Part shown: positions 11,745 through 23,700 of the stretch, in pieces
How the letters are laid out: each line of letters begins with the position of its first letter
Position numbering within the stretch: position 1 is the first letter of the stretch
Assembly: GCA_963402885.1 (NCBI GenBank)
Contig: OY727095.1
Span: 20,465,001 to 20,529,000 of the forward strand
From: Antedon bifida
Lineage: Eukaryota > Echinodermata > Crinoidea > Comatulida > Antedonidae
Reading direction: 5' to 3'
DNA: 64,000 nt
Position numbers and translations under genes: made by a program
Notes under the pieces: generated by a model
Database searches by the model: none
Told to the model about the DNA's origin: nothing
Seen by the model: only the letters and a program-made list of their open reading frames with translations

Positions 11745-12340
11745 ATAAGGTCGGAAACATTTAGAACATAAATAGATGATGGAACCAAATTTGGCAATAA
11801 AGATGAGATATTGCGTTCTCTTTTGTTATCAATCTTTTCATGTCACGTACCGTAATTGAAGGTAACAGTTGAACATGCATCACAATAAATAAACAATGGT
11901 ACCTAATTAATTTAGCATTTTCATCAAGTTTTAACAATCTTTGATGTCGGAAACATTCCCAATTATAGAGACTAATTTTGCAATATGTATATATTTTATT
12001 CAGCTGGTACTTTTTACCTTGATGTCGGGAACATTTGAACATAAATGTGCAATGAAGTCGTGTCATCTTGTTCATATGATGTGGGAAAAAACGTTTGATG
12101 GGAATGGGAATGGTGAGCGAAATTCTAAGCTCTAAGTATTACTTCGAAGTCGGGAATGCAATGGAACCTAATTTTGCAATGAAGTCGGTCACCTTGTTTG
12201 TTCATACGATGTTGGAAACACGTTTGGAGGGGTGGACGAAATTCTAGGAATAAATAAATACAGTTAGTTATAACACTAATTATTTTGAGGTCGGGAATAT
12301 TAGAATTTACTTAAATGGAACCTAATTTTGCAATGGAGAT
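11745..12340. repeat. Degenerate tandem repeats
   Basis: Five diverged copies share a GTCGG(A/G)AAC/T-like start followed by GGAACCTAATTTTGCAATG-like sequence (near 11,750, 11,945, 12,022, 12,150 and 12,290). Unit spacing varies, roughly 75-200 bp. No coding potential is apparent. Confidence 0.5.
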
Positions 12341-13129
12341 TGCATGCGTTATTTTCATCTCGGTTCGTTCCATCAATTCATACGTCGTACATAATGTGGA
12401 ACATGCATGCACTTTTATACTTTTTGGGGGGTGATGAGAGTGGGATGCTAGTGTAATCAAGTTAATATATTATTTATTGACATACAGTAATTTATTAGCT
12501 ATATCGATGGAATAGTAGATTAGGCCTATATTTTTACACATTTTATAGAATAAATCAGCAATAAATAAGCCAGTGGAATTCATTTAAAAGCAATATGCTA
12601 TATAACATTGAATGTGAAACATATAAGAATAAAGAAACAAGTATAGAAAAATGGGTAGCCTTAAGAAATACTATTATGCTAATATAATTTCTAATTTGCT
12701 ACGATTATCAGAAAAGGAATTCACTGTGATACGAGTTACAGGTGGTACTGATCTGATTTCATTTCGTTTCATCTTGTATATAAATACATTGTATAATCCG
12801 GGTTGTAAAATGAAAACAAACAAATGAAAATCTCACAAATTCTTTATGTGTAAAATATTTTAAAACGAGATATAGATGATAATGATAATCATTGTCAAGT
12901 GTATAGAAAAAATATAAGAACATTAATGAAAAATAGGAGGTAATACGGAATTCATAAATGTAAAAATGTTAGATATTCAAATATTTAATCAGGATAAATG
13001 TTTTTCAGCATTGAATAAAGCTTTTTGGTTAATACTTTATTACAAGATATGAATATACTTTACGTTTAGTCTCTACTTCTTCAGAATTACAACTTCATGA
13101 CTAAGGTTATGATTTTCTAGGACCAAGGA
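12341..13129. other. Intergenic, nothing recognised
   Basis: AT-rich sequence without a convincing ORF, repeat or RNA gene on either strand. Confidence 0.4.
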
Positions 13130-13480
13130 TCGCCGAGATACACATGTTATATGCCTTATATGGTCAAAGGTAGATTTCCACCATTTCTAATGGATTTTTG
13201 AAAAAAAAACTTCATTATAGGAAATATAAATATGTATATAAGGAACATTTTGGTGCAAAAATTAAGTCTCTCGGACCAATGGTTGCTGAGATACACGTGT
13301 TATATGCCTTAAAAGGTCAAAGGTCATTTTCCACCATTTTTAATGGATTTTTGAAAAAATACTTCATTATATGAAATATAAATATGTATATAAGGAACAT
13401 TTTGGTGCAAAAACTAAATCTCTCGGACCTATGGTTACTGAGATACAGTGTCACATGCATTGTAAGGTCAAAGGTCAAAT
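13130..13480. repeat. 153-bp tandem repeat, about 2.3 copies
   Basis: The motif GAGATACAC...TATATGCCTT...GGTCAAAGG recurs at about 13,137, 13,290 and 13,440. The second and third copies contain AGGTCAAAGGTCA, a DR1 arrangement of nuclear-receptor half-sites; the first is degraded. Confidence 0.65.
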
Positions 13481-14026
13481 TTAAGTGTCTGGAGGAATTT
13501 TTTGGTGTATATTGGTATGTGATAGAGTATAAATCTGCAAAAAAACCTTTGTTGATAATTTTTTCACAGAAAATTCAAGATATTCCCTAGGTTTTCCCTC
13601 CAGAAACATTTTTTAATGAATATAATATAAAAAATAGACTGAGATAATGATGGTGGTAACATGATGTTAAGATGGTATAAGAAGGACAATTACAATGCTG
13701 GTACTAACAATGATAAAGTTGATACAATATAACAATGATGAAAATGATAAACAATGATGATGGTAAAATGATGGTGAGATGATATAATAATAATTACAAT
13801 GGTGAATATGGTACACAACAATGATGATGATGCTGAAACAAAGAAGATGAGTACAGTAGGCATAATTGTTGATAACATACAAATCTCCATGTGTCAATAT
13901 TCATAAATAAATCTATGTTATGGCTACCAGATGTCTCTATGAAGATGGTCACTTGAACCACCAGTACCAGGTGTACAGTACCACAAGCTTAACCAGTACT
14001 GAAAACAAAAGTGACTTTTACGTAAA

Positions 14027-14880
14027 ATCATCAGGAAGTAGATCACTATGTATACTGTTGTCATTTATATCTAAAATCATCAGGAAGTAGATCACTATGT
14101 ATACTGTCGTCATTTATATCTAAAATCATCAGGAAGTAGATCACTATGTATACTGTCGTCATTTATATCTAAAATCATCAGGAAGTAGATCACTATGTAT
14201 GCTGTCGTCATTTATATCTAAAATCATCAGGAAGTAGATCACTATGTATACTGTTGTCATTTATATCTAAAATCATCAGGAAGTAGATCACTATGTATAC
14301 TGTTGTCATTTATATCTAAAATCATCAGGAAGTAGATCCCTATGTGTACTGTTGTCGTCATTTATATCTACAATCATCAGGAAGTAGATCACTTGTATAC
14401 TGTTGTCGTCATTTATATCTAAAATCATCAGGAAGTAGATCACTATGTGTACTGTTGTCATCATTTATATCTAAAACCATCAGGAAGTAGATCACTATGT
14501 ATACTGTTGTCGACATTTATATCTAAAATCATCAGGAAGTAGATCACTATGTATACTGTTGTCGTCATTTATATCTAAAACCACCAGGAAGTAGATCACT
14601 ATGTATACTGTTGTCGTCATTTATATCTAAAACCACCAGGAAGTAGATCACTATGTGTACTGTTGTCGTCATTTATATCTAAAATCATCAGGAAGTAGAT
14701 CACTATGTGTACTGTTGTCGTCATTTATATCTAAAATCATCAGGAAGTAGATCACTATGTATACTGTTGTCGTCATTTATATCTAAAACCACCAGGAAGT
14801 AGATCACTATGTATACTGTTGTCGTCATTTATATCTAAAATTATCAGGAAGTAGATGTATACTGTTGTCGTCATTTATAA
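14027..14880. repeat. Minisatellite A, 17 units of 49-53 bp
   Basis: The unit contains CAGGAAGTAGATCACTATGT followed by a variable number of GTC/GTT triplets and CATTTATATCTAAAA. I count 17 CAGGAAGTAGAT motifs. The duplicated flank at 56,410-56,470 has a single copy of this unit. Confidence 0.9.
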
Positions 14881-15049
14881 CTAAAACGTCAATAAATATA
14901 ATTAAAACTACAACAAAGAAAACAATATACTCTCATATATATTTTTAATCCATTTTATTCATCTCTCATCAACATATCTAAAAATAGAAATAAAAAATGT
15001 GATTGATTTACTGCAAGAATTTAATTGTAATTTATAGATTCAGAAAAAA

Positions 15050-15270
15050 TGACTTAAAAGCAAGTGATCTGTGCACAGTATAAATATATACTTCAACATT
15101 AAACTACAAAAACAAGATATAAAATTACTTAAAAGCAAGTGATCTGTGCACAGTATAAATATATACTTCAACATTAAACTACAAAAACAAGATATAAAAT
15201 TACTTAAAAGCAAGTGATCTGTGCACAGTATAAATATATACTTCAACATTAAACTTAACTACAAATACAA
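15050..15270. repeat. 75-bp repeat, three units
   Basis: Three nearly identical units start at about 15,050, 15,126 and 15,202, each with AGCAAGTGATCTGTGCACAG. The duplicated flank has related, more diverged copies at 56,630-56,940. Confidence 0.85.
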
Positions 15271-15420
15271 GATATAAAATAACTGCTACATTATTCAGTA
15301 TAATTAAGATACAGTAGAATTATATTTAAGGGACACTTTTGGTACCAAAACAAATGTGTTTTTTTCAATAAGAGTGTTTTCTCTGGCTACAGATTTCATA
15401 TTTTTTCAGACAATGAAGAA

Positions 15421-15605
15421 GTGTCCTTTAAGTATGACTTAAATGGGGCTGTACAACTTTCTGTCATTTAGCCAACAAGTGTCCTTTAAGTATGACTTAA
15501 CTGGGGCTGTACAACTTTCTGTCATTTAGCCAACAAGTGTCCTTTAAGTATGACATCACTGGGGTTGTACAACTTTCTCTCGTTTAGCCAACAAGTGTCC
15601 TTTAA
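15421..15605. repeat. 58-bp repeat, three units
   Basis: GTGTCCTTTAAGTATGAC recurs at 15,421, 15,479 and 15,537, with a partial fourth start at 15,595. Only one copy is present at the equivalent place in the second flank (about 57,108-57,165). Confidence 0.85.
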
Positions 15606-15663
15606 TAAAGATTTTACTGTATATAAGGATATAATACAAGAAATTATTTGATATTGCAAAAAC

Positions 15664-16213
15664 AATGACACAGGCTACAGTACTTATCATGTATACAAAT
15701 AATAGACAATGATACAGGCTACAGTACTTAACATGTATACAAATAATAGACAATGATATAGGCTACAGTACTTAACATGTATACAAATAATAGACAATGA
15801 TACGAATACAGTACTTAACATGTATACAAATAATAGACAATGATACAGGCTACAGTACTTAACATGTATACAAATAATAGACAATGATACAGGCTACAGT
15901 ACTTAACATGTATACAAATAATAGACAATGATACAGGCTACAGTACTTAACATGTATACAAATAATAGACAATGATACAGGCTACAGTACTTATCATGTA
16001 TACAAATAATAGACAATGATACAGGCTACAGTACTTAACATGTATACAAATAATAGACAATGATACAGGCTACAGTACTTAACATGTATACAAATAACAG
16101 ACAATGATACAGGCTACAGTACTTAACATGTATACAAATAATAGACAATGATACAGGCTACAGTACTTAACATGTATACAAATAATAGACAATGATACAG
16201 GCTACAGTACTTA
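15664..16213. repeat. Minisatellite D, about 13 units of 43-44 bp
   Basis: The unit contains GACAATGATACAGGCTACAG and TACTTAACATGTATACAAAT. One unit is interrupted (GATACGAATACAG near 15,800). I find no copy in the second flank. Confidence 0.9.
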
Positions 16214-16625
16214 AATAGGAGCAAGGGCAACGATTGTCAACGTATCTATAATATTTCTGCCCTGCTGCAATAGGAGCAAGGGCAACGATTTCCAACGTAT
16301 CTATAATATTTCTGCCCTGCTTCAATAGGAGAAAGGGCAACGATTGTCAACGTATCTATAATATTTCTGCCCTGCTTCAATAGGAGCAAGGGCAACGATT
16401 GTCAACGTATCTATGATATTTCTGCCCTGCTTCAATAGGAGCAAGGGCAACGATTTCCAACGTATCTATAATATTTCTGTCCTGCTTTAATAGGAGCAAG
16501 GACAACGAGTGTCAACGTATATATAATATTTCTGCCCGGCTTTAATAGGAGCAAGAGCAACGACTTCCAACGTATCTATGATATTTCTGCCCTGCTTCAA
16601 TAGGAGCAAGGGCGAACGATTTTCA
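16214..16625. repeat. Minisatellite E, about 7 units of 55-57 bp
   Basis: The unit contains ATAGGAGCAAGGGCAACGAT and TATTTCTGCCCTGCTTCA. The second flank carries about 4 units at 57,165-57,372, and a lone partial copy lies at 16,815-16,855. Confidence 0.9.
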
Positions 16626-17337
16626 ACATATCTAGTCTATATAATAGATATTCTATCAGTACCTGATGATGACCTATGGTCAAAAGTACTCATATAATAA
16701 ATATTTTATTTTGAGGCAGACACTTGTCTGTTTTATTTTTATACATGATCCTGCCTATGCAGCACTTATTTCTTTCCTGATATTTAGTCTATATAATATG
16801 TATATATATTTAATATTTCTGCCCTGCTTCAGGGCAACGTTTCTCAACGTATCTTAATAAACAACAACTTAATTTCAGCTGCAGAATTCTCTGAATTAGT
16901 TCATTCTTTTATTTTCGTACTTTACTCAACAACAATACAGAGAAAGAAATGATGGTAATACATGGAGATGGTCCCACTAGAGTGATGGTCCCATTGATAT
17001 ATAGGGGTGTTCCAATAAACTAGAAGTTGAAAAAAACAATGGTTCTATGTTAATCAACTCTGTTTAAATTACAGTTCTTTAGGTAAATACATTTTTGTTT
17101 CGATCCAATTTTGGTCAAAGTGGATAAATATTAGGTGACATTAAAATGGCAAAATGACAAAAAAATGTTTAAGAATTATTTTTTCGGGGAACAATACATC
17201 TTTAACCTTCTTAACAAGGTTTTTTCAGTATGATATTATAAAAAGCAATATGGCCTATGATTTATAATTCTAAAAGAATTGTAGGCCAAAAAACAAATTG
17301 AAAATATACATAAGCAAAATATATAGTAACAATTTAT

Positions 17338-17733
17338 ATGATTATTAGAGCCACTGTAGATTTGTTTGCAATTTCTAGATCTGAATTGTCTTGCTCATCA
17401 GAGATGTCAGTGTTTTCTAGATCTGTTTTTTAATAATCTGATTTTTAATCTTCTTCCAAATTTGCTAAGTTGTCTAGATCTGAGTTTTCATTTTCCAAAT
17501 TATCTAAATCATACAGCATCGTACGACGAGGCCCAATGAGGCGTCTCGTCGAAAATTATAAAGTATAACAGTTTTGTGACGACCCTAAAAACTCTGCCCA
17601 ACGCTATTTCAGGATTACTCGTCTTGTCTGGATTCAACACCAATGAGTAACAACGTTTCATTAGGCCTTTTTGTAAGATGCTGTCTGAGTTGGCCTTAAG
17701 TTTTCTAGATCTGAGACTAGATTAGAAAACAAA
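17338..17733 (-). pseudogene. Relic of an acidic, membrane-anchored C-terminal tail
   Basis: Beyond the giant gene's stop codon, minus-strand sequence still matches the tail encoded by the paralogue at 58,161-58,640: Asp/Asn-rich repeats, then ENTDISD and an NKS-VAL stretch leading into the hydrophobic segment. Here the tail is out of use. The giant ORF stops early at 17,734 after WITIS. An unrelated block of about 185 bp (roughly 17,511-17,693) interrupts the repeats. The relic ends in a stop shortly after the first hydrophobic residues. I infer that the ancestor of both copies had the tail. Confidence 0.7.
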
Positions 17734-20700
17734 TTATGAAATAGTGATCCATTCTAATTTAGCAACTGATGTTTCATCTTTGATATCTGAAAGGTCATTG
17801 CCCATCAGATTCAGCATTTCTTTTTTTAATACTGTTCCATTTCCTTCACATTGATTCAATACAGACATTATCATACCACCCGGAAGATTGCAATTTTCCA
17901 AACTGAGGTGTTCCAGAAATGGAGAGAATTGTATTAAACCAGCTAAAGTGGATCCTACAAGGTTAAGTCCACTTAAATCTAAATCACTCCATGTCAACTT
18001 ACTATCATTAACCTTACAGACATCTACAAGTTCTTGTAGGTTATCAATCGACAGGTTATAATCATGCCATTTAAAAGTGTCATAATTCATACACATCACC
18101 AACCTAAAAAGTGTAACACCATCAATATCTGAAAGATCGTTTCCATGTAGATCAAACATGCCAGGTTTCAACACAACATTATTCTTATCACATTCTTTCA
18201 ATAAATCTGTCATAATACTACCCGAAAGATTGCAATGTCTAATGTTAAAACATTCTAGTTTTGGAGAGAATTTCAATAAAAAAGCTAATTTTGATCCTTC
18301 AATTGAACCTAGGTTGATCCCATTTAAACTCAACCTGGTCCAATTCAATATCCTACCATCTTTATAACAGGCATCTATTAAACCTTCTAGATTATCAACT
18401 GACATGCTATAATAATCATACCATTCAAAAGTCTCATCATCCATATCAATTAGATTCACCAACCTTAATAGAGTAACTCCATCAATATCTGAAAGATTGT
18501 TTTCTATTAGATCAAGTATGCCAGGTTTTAATACCACATTGTTTTTATCACATTCATTCAACATATCTTTCATAATACTACCTGAGAGATGACAATTACG
18601 TATATCAAAATGTTGTAGTTCTGGAGAGAATTCTAATAAGTAAGCTAATGTTGATCCATCAATTGAATGTAGGTTAAGCCCACTTAAGTCCAATCTTTCC
18701 CATGTCAACATTCTAAGATGTTCATAACAGAAATCTATAATACTCTTTAGGTTATTAACTGACAGGCTATAACAATTCCATTTGAAAGTGCAAAAATCCA
18801 TACAATTTAAGTGCACCAACCAAAAAAGTGTAACACCATCAATATCTGAAAGATTGTTTCCCTTTAGATCAAGCATGTCAGGTTTTAACACCACATTGTT
18901 TTTATCACATTTTTTCAATAAATCTTTCATGATACTACCTGAGAGATGACAATTACTCATGTTAAGATATTGTAGTGTTGGAGAAAATTTTAATAAAATA
19001 GCCAAATGTGATCCTTTAATTGAAGATAAGTTGATCAAACTTAAATTTAACTTTTTCCATGTCAATATCCTATCATGTTTATCCAATACTTTTACAAGAC
19101 TTTTCAGGTTATCAACCGATAGGCTATAATACCACCATTCAAAAGTGTAATAATTGCTATAAATTAGATTTATCAACTCAAATAATGTAACACCATCAAT
19201 ATCTGAAAGATTATTTCCCCTTAGATCCAACATGTCCGGTTTCAATATCACTTTGTTTTTATTACATTTATTCAATAATTTATTTATAATACTACCTGAG
19301 AGATGGCAATATCTCAAACCAAGATGTTCTAAATATGGACAGAATTTTAATAAGCAAGCTAATCTTGATCCTTTAACTGAAGATAGGTTAATCCCACTTA
19401 AATTCAACCTTTCCCATGTCAATATCCTACCATGTTTATAACAGGCATCTATAAGACCTTTTAGGTTGTCAACTGACAGGCTATAATCTTTCCATTTAAA
19501 AATGGAATAATTCATACAATTTGAATCCACCAACCTAAATAGTGTATTGCCATCAATATCTGAAAGGTTGTTTTCTTTTAGATGAAGCATTCCAGGTTTC
19601 AACACAACATTGTTTTTATCACATTCATTCAATAAATCTTTCATAATACTACCTGAGAGATGGCAATTTCTCATATCAAGATGTTTTAGTTCGGGAGAGA
19701 ATTTTAAGAAAAAAGCTAATGTTGATACCTCAATTGAAGATAGGTTAATCCCACTTAATTTTATCGTTTTCGATTTTAATATCCTACCATGCTCATCACA
19801 TGCATCCATAAGACTTTTCAGGTTATCAACTGATAGGCTATAATCACACCACCATTCAGAAGCAGAACACTCATTTATCAATCTAAATAGTGTACTACCA
19901 TTGATATCTGAAAGATTGTTTCCCTTTAGATCAAGCATGCCAGGTTTCAATACCACATTGTTTTTATCACATTCATTGAATAAATCTTTTATAATACTAC
20001 CTGAAAGATGGCAATTACTCATATCAAGATGTTGTAGTTGTGGAGAGAATTTTAATAAATAAGCTAATTTTAATACTTCAATTGAAGCTAGGTTAAGCCC
20101 ACTTAAACTCAACTTTTTCCATGTTAAAGTCTTTCCATGTTCACAACAGGCATTAATAAAACCTCTTAAGTCATCAACAGTAAGGATATAATCATCCCAT
20201 TTAAAAGTGGAATGCTTTATACAATTTGAATCCACCAACCTAAATAGTGTACTACCATCAACATCTGAAATATTGTTTCCCTTTAGATCAAGCATACCAG
20301 GTTTCAATACCACACTGATTTTATCACATTCATTTAATAAATCTTTTATAATACTACCAGAGAGATGACAATTACTCAAATCAAGTTGTTGTAGTTGTGG
20401 TGACAATTTCAATAAACAAGCCAGTTTTGATCCTTCAATTGAAGATAGGTTAAACCCACTTAAATTCAAAATATACAAATCCAATATCTGACCATGTTTA
20501 TCCAATGTATCCAAAAAACCTCTTAGATTATTAACTGACAGGTTATAATCATTCCATGCAAAATAACGTAGGGAACAATAACCATATTGATCCTTATTGC
20601 ATTTAGAAATTAGGTGCATCAACCTAAAAAGTGTATCATCATCAATATCTGAAAGATTATTTCCCTTTAGATAAAACATGCCAGGTTTTAATACCACATT

Positions 20701-23700
20701 GTTTTTATCACATTCATTTAATAAATCTTTTATAATACTACCTGAGATATGGCAGTTACTCATATCAAGATGTTGTAGTTCTGGAGAAAATTTCAATAAA
20801 CAAGCTAATTTTGATCCTTCAATTGAAGATAGGTTAAGCCTACTCAAATTCATTCTTTTCAATATCAATATCCTACCATGTTCATCCCATGTATCTACAA
20901 GGTTCTTTATGTTTTCAACTGATAAGCTATAATCACACCACCATTCAGAAGCGTAGCAACCCATGCAATTTAAATTTATCAACCTATAAAGTGAAACACC
21001 ATCAATACCAGAAAGATTGTTTTCTTGTAGTTCAAACATTCCAGGTTTCAACACCACATTGTTTTTATCACATTCGTTCAATAAATCTTTTATAATACTA
21101 CCTGAAAGATTACAATTACTCATATCAAGATGTTGCAGTTCTGGAGAAAATTTCAATAAACAAGCTAATTTTGATCCTTCAATTGAAGATAGGTTAAGCC
21201 TACTCAAATTCATTCTTTTCAATATCAATATCCTACCATGTTCATCCCATGTATCTACAAGGTTCTTTATGTTTTCAACTGATAAGCTATAATCACACCA
21301 CCATTCAGAAGCGGAGCAATCCATGCAATTTAAATTTATCAACCTATAAAGTGAAACACCATCAATACCAGAAAGATTGTTTTCTTGTAGTTCAAACATT
21401 CCAGGTTTCAACACCACATTGTTTTTATTACATTCGTTCAATAAATCTTTTATAATACTACCTGAAAGATTACAATTACTCATATCAAGATGTTGCAGTT
21501 CTGGAGAAAATTTCAATAAACAAGCTAACTTTGATCCTTCAATTGAAGATAGGTTAAGCCCACTTAAATTCAACCACTTCCAATTCATTATCCTACCATG
21601 TTCATTACAGGCATCTATATGACCTCTGAAGTTATTAACGGACAGGTTATAATCACACCATTTAAAAGTGAAATAATTTATAAAAACCATATCCATTACC
21701 CTAAATAATGTACTACCATCAATACCTGAAAGATTATTTCCATTTAGATCAAGCAAACAAGGTTTCAATACAACATTGTTTTTATCACATTCATTCAATA
21801 AATCTTTAATAATACTACCTGAGAGATGACAATTACTCATATTAAGACGCTGTAATTCTGGAGAGAATTTTAATAAACAAGCTAATTTTGATCCTTCAAT
21901 TGAAGACAGGTCAAGCCCACTTAAATTCATCCCTTCACATTTCAATATTCTACCATGTTTATCGCATGTGTCTACAAGACTTTTTAGGTTATCAACTGAT
22001 AGGTGATAACCACAGCTCCAATAATCAAAATAATTTATGCAATTAAGATCCACTAGTGTAAAAAGTGAAGCACCATCAATATCTGAAAGATTGTTTCCCT
22101 GTAGATCAAACATTCCAGGTTTCAATACAACATTGTTTTTATCACATTCATTCAATAAATCTTTAATAATACTACCTGAGAGATGGCAATTACTCATATT
22201 AAGATATTCTAGTTGTGGAGAGAATTTTAATAAACAAGCTAAATTTGATCCTTCAATTGAAGCAAGGTTAATCCCACTTAAACTCAACTTTTTCCATGTC
22301 AACATACTGTCATGTTCATAACAGGCATCTGCAACAAGACATCTAAGGTTATTAACTGACAGACTGTAATCACACCATTCAAAAGTGAAATAATTCATAC
22401 AATTTGAATCCACCAACCTAAATAGTGTACCACCATCAATACCTGACAAATTGTTTCCCTCTAGATAAAACATGCCAGGTTTTAATACCACATTGTTTTT
22501 ATCACATTCATACAATAAATCTTTTATAATATTACCTGAGAGATGGCAATTACTCATGTTAAGTGTTTTTAGTTTTGGAGAGAATTTTAATAAACAAGTC
22601 AATTTTGATCCTTCAATAGAAGCTAGGTTAATCCCACTTAAATTCAACTTTGCCAATGTTAATAACCTACCATGTTCATAACAGGCATCTATAAGACCTA
22701 GTAGGTTATTAACTGACAGACTATAATCACGAAATTCAAAAAAACCTTCATTATCATACAAATTTCCATAAACATATTCACCGACAGACTCTTGTGGAGT
22801 ATTAAGATTCACCAACCGAAGCAGTGAAGCACCATCAATTTCTGAAAGACTATTTCCCTTTAGATAAAGCATGCCAGGTTTCAATACCACATTGTTTTTC
22901 TCACATTCATTTAATAAATCTTTTATAATACTACCAGAGAGATGGCAATTACTCAAATCCAAATGTTTTAGTTGTGAAGATAATTTGAATAAACAAGCTA
23001 ATTTTGATCCTTCAATTGAAGATAGGTTAATGCCACTTAAATTCAAACTATTCAAATTCAATATCATACCATGTTCATGACAGGTATCTATAAAACTTCT
23101 GAGATTAATAACTGACATGTTATAATCATTCCATACAAAATACCAATTATAATAATATTGACCAATACTTCTGGAAATTAGATGCATCAACCTAAAAAGT
23201 GAAACATCATCAATCATTGACAGATCGTTTCCTTTAAGATCAAGCATGCCAGGTTTCAATACCACATTGTTTTTATCACATTCATTCAATAAATCTTTTA
23301 TCATATTACCTGAGAGATGGCAATTACTCATATTAAGATATTCTAGTTGTGGAGAGAATTTTAATAAACAAGCTAAATTTGATCCTTCAATTGAAGATAG
23401 GTCAAGCCAACTTAAATTCATCTCTTCACATTTCAATATTCTACCATGTTTATCGCATGTTTCTACAAGATGTTTTAGGTTATCAACTGATAGGTGATAA
23501 TCACACCAATAATCAGAAGCAAAATAATTTATGCAATTAAGATCCACTAGTGTAAAAAGTGAAGCACCATCAATATCTGAAAGATTGTTTCCCTGTAGAT
23601 CAAACATTCCAGGTTTCAATACAACATTGTTTTTATCACATTCATTCAATAAATCTTTAATAATACTACCTGAGAGATGGCAATTACTCATATTAAGATA

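Larger units (their letters stand above)
13590..17733. repeat. 3' flank of giant NLR gene, duplicated at 55,990-58,625
   Basis: Starting at TTTCCCTCCAGAAACATTTT, this 4.1-kb flank matches 55,990-58,625 in the same orientation and order. Shared blocks are the GATGGTGGTAACATGATGTT stretch, an ATG-starting block (13,920 versus 56,311), the 75-bp repeat unit, the GGGCAACGATT repeat and the GGACAATACATCTTTAACC block before the LRR 3' end. The copies differ mainly because minisatellites in this copy have expanded. No independent gene is supported between the arrays and the NLR stop codon; 16,625-17,330 holds only the dispersed repeat at 17,050-17,215. Confidence 0.8.

Noticed and set aside
15040..15884. 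Open frames with repeated Met-Leu-Lys-Tyr or Met-Ser-Ile-Ile units
   Set aside because: These are translations of the 75-bp and 44-bp minisatellites, whose unit length or local composition lacks stops by chance.
14027..16625. Regularly spaced repeats resembling a CRISPR array
   Set aside because: Units are directly adjacent with no unique spacers, and the DNA is eukaryotic.
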